From Pseudonocardia acidicola (GTDB lineage: Bacteria > Actinomycetota > Actinomycetes > Mycobacteriales > Pseudonocardiaceae), in the NCBI RefSeq assembly GCF_012911935.1, contig NZ_JAAXLA010000038.1, positions 1-61,992 of the forward strand: a DNA stretch of 61,992 bases, read 5' to 3'. Positions within the stretch are counted from its first letter, which is position 1, and the number at the start of each line of letters is the position of its first letter. Shown here one piece after another: positions 16,155 to 24,182 of this stretch. Both the position numbers and the translations under genes were made by a program. Below the pieces are notes generated by a model, which worked only from the letters and a program-made list of their open reading frames with translations, was not told where the DNA came from and searched no databases.

Positions 16155-17378
16155 GTGTTCGGGCTGCACGCGTCGACCGTTCGGCTGGATTCGGTTCCCG
16201 CACTCGTCGTCGCAGCGGTCCTGGCGTTACTGCTCGTCGCACTCGTGCCGTGGCGATGGGACGCGTGGAAGCGGCGCCGGACCGGCCGGACGGTCACCGT
16301 GCTGCTCGCCGTGGTCGGCGTCGCGCTGGCGTGCGGCGTCACCGCCAACCGGCTCGGTAGCTTCTACCCCACGCTCGGGTCGTTGATCGGCTCCTCGCCC
16401 AACCCCGGCGAGGGCACGGTCGCCGAGATCGGCGAGAACGGCGTCGGACTGGCCGCGGCGCTGCCCGTGCTCGCCGCCCGGGCCGCCGCAGGCCACGGTT
16501 CGACGGTGCACATGACGCTGCACGGCGCGCGCTCCGACGTGTTGCGCGACGCCGACGTGTACCTGCCCGCCGGCTACACCGACCCGGCGCAGGCCCACGT
16601 GCGCTACCCGGTGATCGAGTGGCTGCCCGGCTTCCCGGGGGAACCCCGCGAGGTCGCCGCTCTGTTCGGCGTGCCCGACCTGATCGACGCTGCGATCGCC
16701 GCACACCGGATGCCGCCGGCCATCCTGATCATCCCGGACATCAACGGGGAGCCCCGGTTCGGCCACGACGAGGAATGTGTCGACGCCCGTCACGGCGTCG
16801 CCGACGACACCTACCTGACCACCGACCTGCGGAACTGGGCGATGACCGCCCTGCGGGTGCGCCCGGAGCGCTCGGCGTGGGCGCTGTCGGGCTGGTCCTC
16901 GGGCGGCTACTGCGCGATGAACCTCGCGCTGCGCCACCCCGATCTCTACTCGATCGCGGTCAGCCAGAGCGGCTACGACATCACCCCGGACGACATCGTG
17001 ACCGGTGACCTCTTCGGCGGCCGGGCCGACCTGACCGCCGCCAACGACGTCAGCCGCCAGTTGCGCGAGCATCCCGTGCCCCTGGCGATACTGGCCACCG
17101 CCGGCTCCGACGAGACCGACGAGCAGGCCGCGCTGGGCCGGATCCGCGCCGCCGCCACGCCCCCGGTCCGGCTCGACACCCTGACCTTCCCCGGGGGCGG
17201 GCACAACCAGGTCACGGTGCGCGCGCAGCTGCCGGCGCTGGTGAACTGGCTCGGCCAGCACATGGTGGGCCCGTGCGCGGACGCACCCGCCCCGCGCGGC
17301 GTGGTCGTCACCGACCCGCCCGGGGTGCCGGCCCGGATCCTGCCCGACCCGAACACCCCGGGACCCACGGCCGGCTGA
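16155..17378 (+). CDS. Membrane-anchored esterase (antigen 85 / FrmB-like fold)
   Basis: Protein of 407 residues with two hydrophobic segments at the N-terminus (PALVVAAVLALLLVALVPW near 15-33 and TVTVLLAVVGVALACGV near 45-61), so the catalytic part is likely outside the membrane. From about residue 115 it is an alpha/beta hydrolase of the putative esterase (D-family) type: ADVYLPAGY, the oxyanion region VIEWLPGFPG, the nucleophile elbow GWSSGGY near 255 and a catalytic His in GGGHNQ near 345. Similar anchored esterases in mycolate-making relatives include the antigen 85 proteins, but acyl specificity is unknown here. The C-terminus is Pro-rich. Confidence 0.82.
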   Translation: MFGLHASTVRLDSVPALVVAAVLALLLVALVPWRWDAWKRRRTGRTVTVLLAVVGVALACGVTANRLGSFYPTLGSLIGSSPNPGEGTVAEIGENGVGLAAALPVLAARAAAGHGSTVHMTLHGARSDVLRDADVYLPAGYTDPAQAHVRYPVIEWLPGFPGEPREVAALFGVPDLIDAAIAAHRMPPAILIIPDINGEPRFGHDEECVDARHGVADDTYLTTDLRNWAMTALRVRPERSAWALSGWSSGGYCAMNLALRHPDLYSIAVSQSGYDITPDDIVTGDLFGGRADLTAANDVSRQLREHPVPLAILATAGSDETDEQAALGRIRAAATPPVRLDTLTFPGGGHNQVTVRAQLPALVNWLGQHMVGPCADAPAPRGVVVTDPPGVPARILPDPNTPGPTAG

Positions 17379-17393
17379 CCGGCCCGCCGGGCC

Positions 17394-18854
17394 TCACCCG
17401 TCGCTGCGGACCTCGGTGCCGTCCTGCGCCCAGCGGGTGTGGAACGCGCCCTCGGCGTCGGTGCGCCGGTAGGTGTGGGCACCGAAGTAGTCCCGCAGCC
17501 CCTGGATCAGGTTGGCCGGGCCGCGCTCGCGGCGGTACCCGTCGTAGTAGGACAGCGACGAGGAGAACGCCGGGATCGCGACGCCCTGCTCGGTCGCCTT
17601 CACCACCACCCGCCGCCACGCGTCCTGCGCGTTCGCCACGGCCTCGGTGAAGTACGGGACCATCAGCAGGTTGTCCAGGTCCGGGTGCTCGGCGTAGGCG
17701 TCGCGGATCCGGTTGAGGAACCGCGCACGGATGATGCAGCCGCCCCGCCAGATCGTGGCCATGGCACCCAGGTCGAGGTCCCAGCCGTGCGCGACCGACG
17801 CCGCGCGCATCTGCGCGAAGCCCTGCGCGTACGCGACGACCTTGCTCGCGTACAGCGCCTGCCGGATGTCCTCGACGAGACCGGTCTCGTCGGCGCTGCT
17901 CTCCGGGGTGGGCCCGGCCAGCGTCGTCGACGCGGCCTTGCGCTCGTCGCGCAGCGAGGACAGTGTGCGGGCGAACACCGCCTCGGTGATGCCGGTCAGC
18001 GGGACGCCGAGCTCGAGGGCGTCCTGCGAGGTCCAGCGGCCGGTGCCCTTCTGCTCGGCCTGGTCGACGATGACGTCGACCAGCGGGCCGCCGGTCTTCT
18101 CGTCGGTCTTCCCGAGCACCTTTGCGGTGATCTCGATGAGGAAGGACTCCAGGTCGCCGGAGTTCCACTCCTCGAAGATCTTCGCTATCGCCGGCACCTC
18201 GAGCCCGGCGACGTTCCTGAGCAGGTCGTAGGCCTCGGCGATGAGCTGGATGTCGGCGTACTCGATGCCGTTGTGCACCATCTTGACGTAGTGCCCGGCA
18301 CCGTCCGGACCGACGTGCACGCAGCACGGCGTGTCGTCGACGACCGCGGCGATGGAGGTCAGGATCTCCTCGACCTCGGCGTAGGCCGCGGCGTCGCCGC
18401 CGGGCATGATGCTCGGCCCCAGCAGCGCGCCCTCCTCACCGCCGGACACCCCGATGCCCATGAACCGCAGGCCACGCTCGGCGCACTCCTCGGTGCGGCG
18501 CTTGGTGTCCGCGAAGTGCGAGTTACCGGCGTCGATGATGATGTCGCCCTCGTCGAGCAGCGGGGACAGCTCCTCGATCACGCCGTCGACCGGGGCGCCC
18601 GCCTTGACCATCACGATGATCCGGCGCGGGCGCTCCAGCGCGGCCACGAAGTCGGAGAGGCTCTCGGTGGCGGTGAACGCACCCTCGTCGCCGTACTGCT
18701 CCATGAACTCCTTGGTGCGGGCGGCCGTCCGGTTGTGCACGGCGACCGGGACACCGCGACGAGCGATGTTGCGGGCCAGGTTGGCCCCCATCACGGCCAG
18801 CCCGGTGACGCCGATGCGGCTCTGCCCGGTCGGCGGTGTCGTCGAAGCGGTCAT
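17394..18854 (-). CDS. gnd: 6-phosphogluconate dehydrogenase, decarboxylating (NADP+)
   Basis: Oxidative pentose phosphate enzyme converting 6-phosphogluconate to ribulose 5-phosphate and CO2 with NADPH. The Rossmann motif GLAVMGANLARN is near residue 18 and VHNRTAART near 38. The substrate site is complete: GVSGGEEGALLGPSIMPGG near 132-150 and GHYVKMVHNGIEY near 190-202 with the catalytic Lys. The length of 486 residues is the long NADP form. The start ATG at 18854 was chosen over a much longer open frame because it matches the family. A perfect 30-bp palindrome lies 34 bp upstream. A housekeeping gene sitting inside the catabolic region. Confidence 0.96.
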   Translation of the reverse strand: MTASTTPPTGQSRIGVTGLAVMGANLARNIARRGVPVAVHNRTAARTKEFMEQYGDEGAFTATESLSDFVAALERPRRIIVMVKAGAPVDGVIEELSPLLDEGDIIIDAGNSHFADTKRRTEECAERGLRFMGIGVSGGEEGALLGPSIMPGGDAAAYAEVEEILTSIAAVVDDTPCCVHVGPDGAGHYVKMVHNGIEYADIQLIAEAYDLLRNVAGLEVPAIAKIFEEWNSGDLESFLIEITAKVLGKTDEKTGGPLVDVIVDQAEQKGTGRWTSQDALELGVPLTGITEAVFARTLSSLRDERKAASTTLAGPTPESSADETGLVEDIRQALYASKVVAYAQGFAQMRAASVAHGWDLDLGAMATIWRGGCIIRARFLNRIRDAYAEHPDLDNLLMVPYFTEAVANAQDAWRRVVVKATEQGVAIPAFSSSLSYYDGYRRERGPANLIQGLRDYFGAHTYRRTDAEGAFHTRWAQDGTEVRSDG

Positions 18855-18888
18855 CGACACTCCCTTGCTGCTGTCTGTCGGCTCGTGG

Positions 18889-18918
18889 GCCGTACCGGGC
18901 GACGTCGCCCGGTACGGC
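18889..18918. repeat. Perfect 30-bp palindrome between gnd and the methyltransferase remnant
   Basis: GCCGTACCGGGCGAC at 18889-18903 is followed with no spacer by its exact reverse complement at 18904-18918. It lies in the divergent region, 34 bp ahead of gnd. Lack of a loop argues against an ordinary terminator and for a two-fold-symmetric protein site or a cruciform. Confidence 0.85.
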
Positions 18919-18983
18919 ACTCGATCGTGCGGTCGGGCACTTCGACCCTTCGACCGCGACGTCGGGGTCCCTACGATCCTGTC

Positions 18984-19855
18984 ATGGCAACGCCGCCGGC
19001 AGGCCCCGTCCAGGCGCCGGCGCTGCAGTTGGCGATGAGCGGGCTGCTCGCGCGGGCGCTGTTCTCCGTCACGGAGCGTGGGATCCTCGATCTGCTTCCC
19101 GAGGGGCCGCTCGGGTCCGCCGAGATCGCCGGAAAGACCGGCGCGCACCCGGCCGCGATGCACCAGGTGGCCGATCCGTTCCCCGAGACCCTGGACACCG
19201 GATGGTCCGGCGTCGAGCCGGCATTCGGGGAGCCATGGTTCGAACACCTGCACGCTCGCTCTGAGCAGGCCGCATCCTTCAACCGGATGATGGTCGGCAT
19301 CCACGGCACCGAGCCGGCCGCGGTGGCGCAGGCCTCCGACTTCACCGGGATCGGGCATCTCGTCGGCGTCGGCGGCGGGATCGGCACGTTGCTGCGCGCG
19401 GTGCTGGAGGCCAACCCCGGCCTGCGCGGCACCCTGTTCGACCTGCCCGGCGTGGTCGACCAGGCGCGGGAGAACCCGGCCGGGCTCGGCGAACGGAGTG
19501 CGGTCGCCACCGGCGGTTTCTTCGACGGCGTGCCCGCAGGCGCGGACGCCTACCTGCTCTCGCACGTCGTGCACGACTGGGACGAGGCCGAGTGCCGGAC
19601 GATCCTGTGAGCCACTGTCGCGACGCCCTCACCCCTGGCGGGCGGGTGCTGATCGTCGAGATGGTGCTGCCGGAGGGTGACGAAGCACACCCGGGCAAGG
19701 TGCTCGATCTGGCCATGCTGGCCCTGGTCGGCGGCCGGGAGCGGACCGGCGAGGAATACCGGGAACTGCTGGCCGACGCCGGGCTGGAGCTGACCCGGAT
19801 CGTGCCCACGGCGCCGGCAGTGAGCGTGGTAGAGGCTGCGCGGGCCGGCGGCTGA
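18984..19855 (+). pseudogene. Broken O-methyltransferase gene
   Basis: Remnant of a SAM-dependent O-methyltransferase of the hydroxyneurosporene / plant-OMT type. The first frame (18984-19610) has the winged-helix start (LARALFSVTERGILDLLPEGPLG), the SAM loop VGVGGGIGTLL and the catalytic HDWDEAECRTIL, then hits TGA. The rest continues in another frame to 19855 (CRDALTPGGRVLIVEMVLPEG, RTGEEYRELLADAGLEL). Removing two bases (the second TG of CTGTGAG at 19606-19611) restores one frame. In addition, roughly 60-100 residues expected between AMHQV and the EPAFGEPWFEHL segment are missing, so there are two independent lesions. A sequencing error could explain only the frameshift. A TACGAT hexamer lies 6 nt before the ATG. 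Confidence 0.85.
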
Positions 19856-19965
19856 GCCCCCCTCGGCCGTCCCGGCGCCCGGCCCGCCACCGAACCGGGG
19901 GACGCGAGGGAGATCGGGCGGACAGGCCGTTCCGAGGAGGAAACGGCGCGGGCCCGAGGCGGCGC

Positions 19966-19971
19966 TAGCCT
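19966..19971 (+). promoter_or_regulatory. Putative -10 box of a leaderless transcript
   Basis: TAGCCT lies exactly 8 nt before the ATG at 19980 and no Shine-Dalgarno is present in the gap; a GGAGG further upstream (about 40 nt) is too far away to serve. The spacing matches other candidate leaderless starts in the window. Confidence 0.45.
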
Positions 19972-19979
19972 CGGCTGCG

Positions 19980-20813
19980 ATGGATCATCAGTGCCCCGCG
20001 CGAACCGGTCTGTCCCGGCGTGCATTCCTCGGAATGCTGGGAGTCGGAGCGGCCGCAGTCGTGTCGGGCTGCGCAGGCCAGCCCGACGGCCTGATCTCGG
20101 GTGCACCGGGTCTGCCGCCCGCCGGTGCCGGACCCGGGCACCCCGCCGCCCTGCCGCCGGTCCCGGCTGCGCGTCCCGGGCCGACGACCGTGCTGCGCGG
20201 CGGCCCCACGACCGGCAGCCGCATCGCCCTCACCGTCGACGACGGGACCTGCGCGGACTGCGTCGCCGGCTACGCCGAGTTCGCGCAGCGCACCGGGGTG
20301 CACATCACGTTCAGCCCGAACGGCACCTACGCGCGGGAGTGGCAGCCGCACACCGCGGCGCTGAGACCACTCGTCGCGGCCGGCCAGGTGCAGATCATGA
20401 ACCACACGTTCTCGCACCCACGCCTGACCAAGATCCCGGAGGCCAAGGTCCGCGAGGAGCTCGAGCGCAACGACGAGTGGGTCGTGAAGAACTTCGGGAT
20501 CACGACCCGGCCGTACTACCGGCCCCCGTACGGCCTGCACAACCCTGCGGTGGACGCCGTCGCGGGCGGCCTGGGCTTCACCCGCACGGTGCTCTGGGAC
20601 GGGTCGTACTCCGATTCGACCGTGATCACCCCGGACTTCCTGATGAGCCAGGCGCGGCTCTACCTCAAGCCCGGCGTGATCATGCTCGGGCACGCGAACC
20701 ACCCGACGGTGCTGGGCCTGTTCGACCAGATCATGGCCCTGATCAAGGAGCGTCAGCTGCAGCCTGTCACCCTCGACGAGATGTTCGGCACCAGCCGCGC
20801 CGTCGGCGCCTGA
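19980..20813 (+). CDS. Polysaccharide deacetylase lipoprotein (Tat-exported)
   Basis: NodB-fold carbohydrate esterase of 277 residues predicted to remove acetyl groups from a cell-wall or capsular polymer outside the cell. A Tat signal (LSRRAFLGMLG, residues 11-21) leads to a lipobox SGC with Cys31. The catalytic set is intact: TVDDG near 85 (base and metal Asp), NHTFSH near 141 (metal His) and RPPYG near 180. This contrasts with the degenerate paralogue at 4042-4818, which shares the Tat/lipobox layout. The gene stands alone, between the methyltransferase remnant and a palindromic repeat that may terminate it. Confidence 0.92.
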   Translation: MDHQCPARTGLSRRAFLGMLGVGAAAVVSGCAGQPDGLISGAPGLPPAGAGPGHPAALPPVPAARPGPTTVLRGGPTTGSRIALTVDDGTCADCVAGYAEFAQRTGVHITFSPNGTYAREWQPHTAALRPLVAAGQVQIMNHTFSHPRLTKIPEAKVREELERNDEWVVKNFGITTRPYYRPPYGLHNPAVDAVAGGLGFTRTVLWDGSYSDSTVITPDFLMSQARLYLKPGVIMLGHANHPTVLGLFDQIMALIKERQLQPVTLDEMFGTSRAVGA

Positions 20814-20830
20814 CCGTCCGCATCCGCCGC

Positions 20831-20879
20831 CATCGGGGTGGCCCTACTGGCGTTGAGCGCCAGCAAAGCCACCCCGATG
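20831..20879. repeat. Dispersed palindromic hairpin, copy 2
   Basis: CATCGGGGTGGCCCTACTGG begins a 22-bp arm at 20831-20852 that pairs with 20858-20879 with three mismatches and a 5-nt loop. The right arm is the same sequence as copy 1 at 182-199 extended by two bases each side. It lies 17 bp after the deacetylase stop codon, where a terminator would be expected. Confidence 0.85.
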
Positions 20880-20948
20880 CGTGCGCGAGCGCGGCGGGCC
20901 GGGCCTCTTGTGGTCTGCGACACCGGGCGGCTACCGTCGTGCGGCACG

Positions 20949-20960
20949 CTAGCATTCCAG
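20949..20960. promoter_or_regulatory. CTAGCAT operator, copy 3 (hpaB-like operon)
   Basis: CTAGCATTCCAG lies 24 bp upstream of the start of the flavin-monooxygenase operon. It matches the cores at 10080 and 14261 but lacks the second 8-bp repeat unit found there. Its position close to the start suits repression. Confidence 0.65.
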
Positions 20961-20984
20961 ATCGCGGAAGAAGGGACGTCCGGC

Positions 20985-22445
20985 ATGCCCGTCCGCACCG
21001 GTGCGCAGTACATCGAGAACCTCCAGAAGCACCCCCGAGAGGTGTGGCTGCGCGGCGAGCGGGTGGACGACGTCACCCGGCACCCGGCGCTCACGCGGCC
21101 GATCGAGCAACTCGCCCGGCTCTACGACATGCAGCACGACCCGGCGCTGGCGCCCGTCCTCACCGGGCCCGGCCCCGACGGCACGCCGGTCGGCCGTGCG
21201 TTCCTGCCCTGCCGCACGCCCGCGGACCTGGCCACCCGGCGCGCCGCGTTCCGGGCCTGGGCCGAGCCGACGCTGGGCCTGATGGGCCGCTCGCCGGACT
21301 TCCTCAACACCACGCTGATGGCGTTCACCGAGTCCCCCGGTGTGTTCGCCAGGCTCGGGCAGCGCTACGCCGACAACATCGCGCGCTATTACGAGTACGT
21401 CCGCGACAACGACCTGTTCCTCACTCACGCCCTGATCACCCCACAGACCGACCGGTCCCGGACCGCGTCGGAGCAGCAGGAGGAGTTCCTGCACATGGGT
21501 GTGGTCTCCGAGACCGCCGACGGGCTCGTCGTCCGTGGCGCCCGGATGCTCGCCACGCTGGCGCCGATGGCCGATGAGCTGATCATCTACAGCCTGCCCG
21601 GGCTGCGCCCCGGCGACGAGAAACACGCGGCCTGCTTCGCGATCCCGATCGACACCCCGGGCCTGCGGTTGATCTCCCGCGCCCCGTTCGACGACGGCAC
21701 CCGCAACCCGTTCGACCACCCGCTGTCGTCGAACTTCGAGGAGGCCGACTGCCTCGTCGTGTTCGACGACGTGCTCGTGCCGTGGGACCGGGTGTTCCTC
21801 CACGGCGACGTGTCGCTGGCCAACGCGCTCTACGCCGAGACCAACCTGCGCCAGCACACCGCGCACCAGACCGGGGTCCGCGGCCTGGTCAAACTACAGT
21901 TCGTGACCGGCCTGGCGATGAAGCTCAGCCAGTCGGTGAAGATCGACGGCTTCCTGCACGTGCAGCAGAAGCTCGGCGAGTGCATCGTCGCGGTCGAGCA
22001 GGCGCACGCACTGCTCGTCGCGGCCGAGGCCGAGTACGAGACCACCGCGGCCGGGACCGTGCGGCCGCGGTTCAACTCGCTGCAGACGCTGCGGGTGCTG
22101 CTGGCCACCCAGTACCCGAAGCTCGTCGAGATCCTGCAGACCCTCGGCGCCGGCGGGCTGCTGATGATGCCCTCGGCCGAGGACTTCGACTCCCCCATCG
22201 CCGAGGACATCGCCCGCTACTACCGCGGGGCCCAGATGTCGGCGGTGGACCGGGTCCGGCTCTACAAGCTGGCCTGGGACCTGTGCGGGGACGCGTTCGG
22301 CCAGCGCGCGCTGCAGTACGAGCGCTACTACGCCGGCGACCCGGTCCGCATCCTTGCCACGAACTACCTCAGCTACGACAAGGACGCGTGTTTCGCGCTC
22401 GTCGACCGGGCCCTGGCCCTGGCCGGCGACCCGACAGCGCGATGA
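20985..22445 (+). CDS. 4-hydroxyphenylacetate 3-hydroxylase family monooxygenase (HpaB-like)
   Basis: Large component of a two-component FAD monooxygenase, 486 residues. The family's N-terminal RTGAQYIENLQ, the LITPQTDRSR loop near residue 148, the middle domain ending NFEEADCLVVFDDVLVPWDRVF near 246-267 and the C-terminal helical QTLGAGGLLMMPS region are all visible. Such enzymes use FADH2 supplied by a reductase to hydroxylate phenols to catechols. The flavin reductase gene overlaps by 4 bp downstream, which confirms the system. The promoter carries the CTAGCAT box shared with the mhpB operon, so its catechol product may feed that ring-cleavage enzyme. The natural phenol is unknown. Confidence 0.92.
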   Translation: MPVRTGAQYIENLQKHPREVWLRGERVDDVTRHPALTRPIEQLARLYDMQHDPALAPVLTGPGPDGTPVGRAFLPCRTPADLATRRAAFRAWAEPTLGLMGRSPDFLNTTLMAFTESPGVFARLGQRYADNIARYYEYVRDNDLFLTHALITPQTDRSRTASEQQEEFLHMGVVSETADGLVVRGARMLATLAPMADELIIYSLPGLRPGDEKHAACFAIPIDTPGLRLISRAPFDDGTRNPFDHPLSSNFEEADCLVVFDDVLVPWDRVFLHGDVSLANALYAETNLRQHTAHQTGVRGLVKLQFVTGLAMKLSQSVKIDGFLHVQQKLGECIVAVEQAHALLVAAEAEYETTAAGTVRPRFNSLQTLRVLLATQYPKLVEILQTLGAGGLLMMPSAEDFDSPIAEDIARYYRGAQMSAVDRVRLYKLAWDLCGDAFGQRALQYERYYAGDPVRILATNYLSYDKDACFALVDRALALAGDPTAR

Positions 22446-22972
22446 TCGAAGCGGCCGAGTTCCGGCGGGCACTGGGCCAGTTCGCCACCGGGGTCACCGT
22501 GATCAGCACGACCACCCCGGACCGCAGGCCGGTCGGGTGCACGGTGAGCGCGTTCTGCTCGCTGTCGCTCGACCCCCCGCTGGTACTGGTGTGCCTGAAC
22601 CGGGACCGGGCGATGCACCACGTCCTCGCCGGCGCGCCCGGCTACGCGGTGAGCATCCTGGCCTCCGACCAGGGTGAACTGGCCCGGGACTTCGCCCGCC
22701 CGCAACCCGACCGGTTCGCCGGCGTCGCGCACTCCGCCGGCCGCTACGGCCCGCACCTGCACGGCGCCATCGCGCACCTGGACTGCGGCCGCCACGAACT
22801 GCTCGACGGCGGCGACCACGTGATCGTCGTCGGCCGGGTGGAGGCACTGCGGGTGCACGAGGGCGAGCCGCTGCTCTACGCCCAGGGCGCGTTCCTGGAC
22901 CTGCCCGGGCCCGACTGGCGGCGCGCCACGGCGACCGCCCCGCACGAATGGCTGCTCTCCGCCCCCTGGTGA
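22442..22972 (+). CDS. Flavin reductase (HpaC-like component)
   Basis: Small split-barrel flavin reductase of 176 residues that makes FADH2 or FMNH2 for the preceding monooxygenase. The opening FRRALGQFATGVTVISTT, the GCTVSAFCSLSLDPPLVLVCL strand pair near residues 31-51 and the terminal HDxxI-type GDHVIVVGRV segment near 125 define the family. Its ATG overlaps the monooxygenase stop (ATGA at 22442-22445), so the two subunits are co-translated. It could also supply reduced flavin to the LLM proteins encoded nearby, none of which has its own reductase gene in the window. Confidence 0.93.
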   Translation: MIEAAEFRRALGQFATGVTVISTTTPDRRPVGCTVSAFCSLSLDPPLVLVCLNRDRAMHHVLAGAPGYAVSILASDQGELARDFARPQPDRFAGVAHSAGRYGPHLHGAIAHLDCGRHELLDGGDHVIVVGRVEALRVHEGEPLLYAQGAFLDLPGPDWRRATATAPHEWLLSAPW

Positions 22973-23006
22973 GCCACCCTCGTCCCCACTCTGCAAAGGA
23001 GCAGTG

Positions 23007-24080
23007 ATGGAGTTCTTCATAGGTTCGTGCGCCAAGATCGACCAGGTCGGCATCGTCAAGCAGGCCGAGGACCTGGGCGTCACCCACTTCGGCGTCGGTG
23101 AGGGGCCGCTGCTGTTCAGCGACCCCTACCAGTTCCTGGCCCTGGCGGCGCGCGAGACGTCGTCGATCAACCTGGGCACCTGGGTGACCAACCCGCTGAC
23201 CCGGATCCCCGCGGTCACCGCGAACTCGCACGCGACCCTCAACTCGCTCGCCCCGGGCCGGGTGTTCATGGGCATCGGGACGGCGAACAACGCGTTGCGC
23301 TCGATGGGCCACCGGCCGGCGACCATCAACGAGCTCGACGACGCGCTGCGGGTCAGCACCGGGCTACTGGCCGGCGAGCGGGTCACCCAGAGCTGGATGG
23401 GCAAGGAGCGCGAGCTGGAGTTCCTCGACCAGACCGGCACCTGGTACAACATCGCCGACCCGATCCCGGTCTGGATGGCCGCGGGCGGTCCGCGCGGCAT
23501 CACGGTGGCGGCGCGCTACGCCGACTACGTGGCCTACTGCCTCGGACCCGACCCGGAGATGATCAAGCTGGTCCGCCGGGAGCTGGACAAGGCCGTCGCC
23601 GATGCCGGGCGGGCGCCGGGCTCGGTCAAGCTGGTCGCGGTGAGCTGGTTCTACCAGCTACGCGACGGCGAAACCTGGGAGGACGGCATCGACGCCGGAT
23701 TCGGCTCCGGCCCGATCAGCTCGTGTCTGACCAACGTCGGATTCATGCAGGCGCACGCCGCCGAGCTCGACCCGCGGATCGTCGACGCCACGACGAAGGC
23801 GGCGATGGCCTATCTCGGCGACCCGACCGCCGCCGACGCCCCCCACTACCTGGATACCTGGGCCAAGTACCTGCGCGGCCTCGACCCGGCGCACCGGCCC
23901 CTGATCACCAAGGAGCTGTGCGACTACTGGTGCCTCTACGGGTCGCCGGACGAGATCTGGGAGAAGACCCAGGGCATGCTCGAGGCCGGTGTGGACATGA
24001 TGAGCGTGTTCCTCTCCAACCCGTTCACCGCCGAGCGCGACATCGCCGACATCGGATCGTCGATCCTGGCCCGCGCCTGA
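23007..24080 (+). CDS. LLM class flavin-dependent oxidoreductase
   Basis: Luciferase-like TIM-barrel protein of 357 residues and third gene of the hpaB-like operon, 34 bp after the reductase. It shows EFFIGSCAKIDQVGIVKQAE at the N-terminus, LGTWVTNPLTRIPAVTANS near 58-76, LAPGRVFMGIGTANNALRS near 82-100 and PVWMAAGGPRG near 155. AAAGGAG stands 5 nt before the ATG at 23007, which favours this over the GTG at 23004. It may use F420 or FMN; the GIGTANN signature and lack of the EHH motif separate it from the LLM trio at 10946-14216. A perfect hairpin terminator follows. Confidence 0.9.
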   Translation: MEFFIGSCAKIDQVGIVKQAEDLGVTHFGVGEGPLLFSDPYQFLALAARETSSINLGTWVTNPLTRIPAVTANSHATLNSLAPGRVFMGIGTANNALRSMGHRPATINELDDALRVSTGLLAGERVTQSWMGKERELEFLDQTGTWYNIADPIPVWMAAGGPRGITVAARYADYVAYCLGPDPEMIKLVRRELDKAVADAGRAPGSVKLVAVSWFYQLRDGETWEDGIDAGFGSGPISSCLTNVGFMQAHAAELDPRIVDATTKAAMAYLGDPTAADAPHYLDTWAKYLRGLDPAHRPLITKELCDYWCLYGSPDEIWEKTQGMLEAGVDMMSVFLSNPFTAERDIADIGSSILARA

Positions 24081-24082
24081 TC

Positions 24083-24117
24083 TGCCGGATTCCGGAACGG
24101 CGTTCCGGAATCCGGCA
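24083..24117 (+). terminator. Perfect-stem terminator of the hpaB-like operon
   Basis: A 16-bp stem, TGCCGGATTCCGGAAC at 24083-24098 with its exact complement at 24102-24117 and a 3-nt GGC loop, starts two bases after the LLM stop codon. No T-run follows, as is common for actinobacterial terminators. Confidence 0.85.
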
Positions 24118-24182
24118 CGCTGCATCGATCATCGCGGACAGGCCCCGTAGGTTGAGGAACCGGTCGAACAGCGGAGGTGGGC

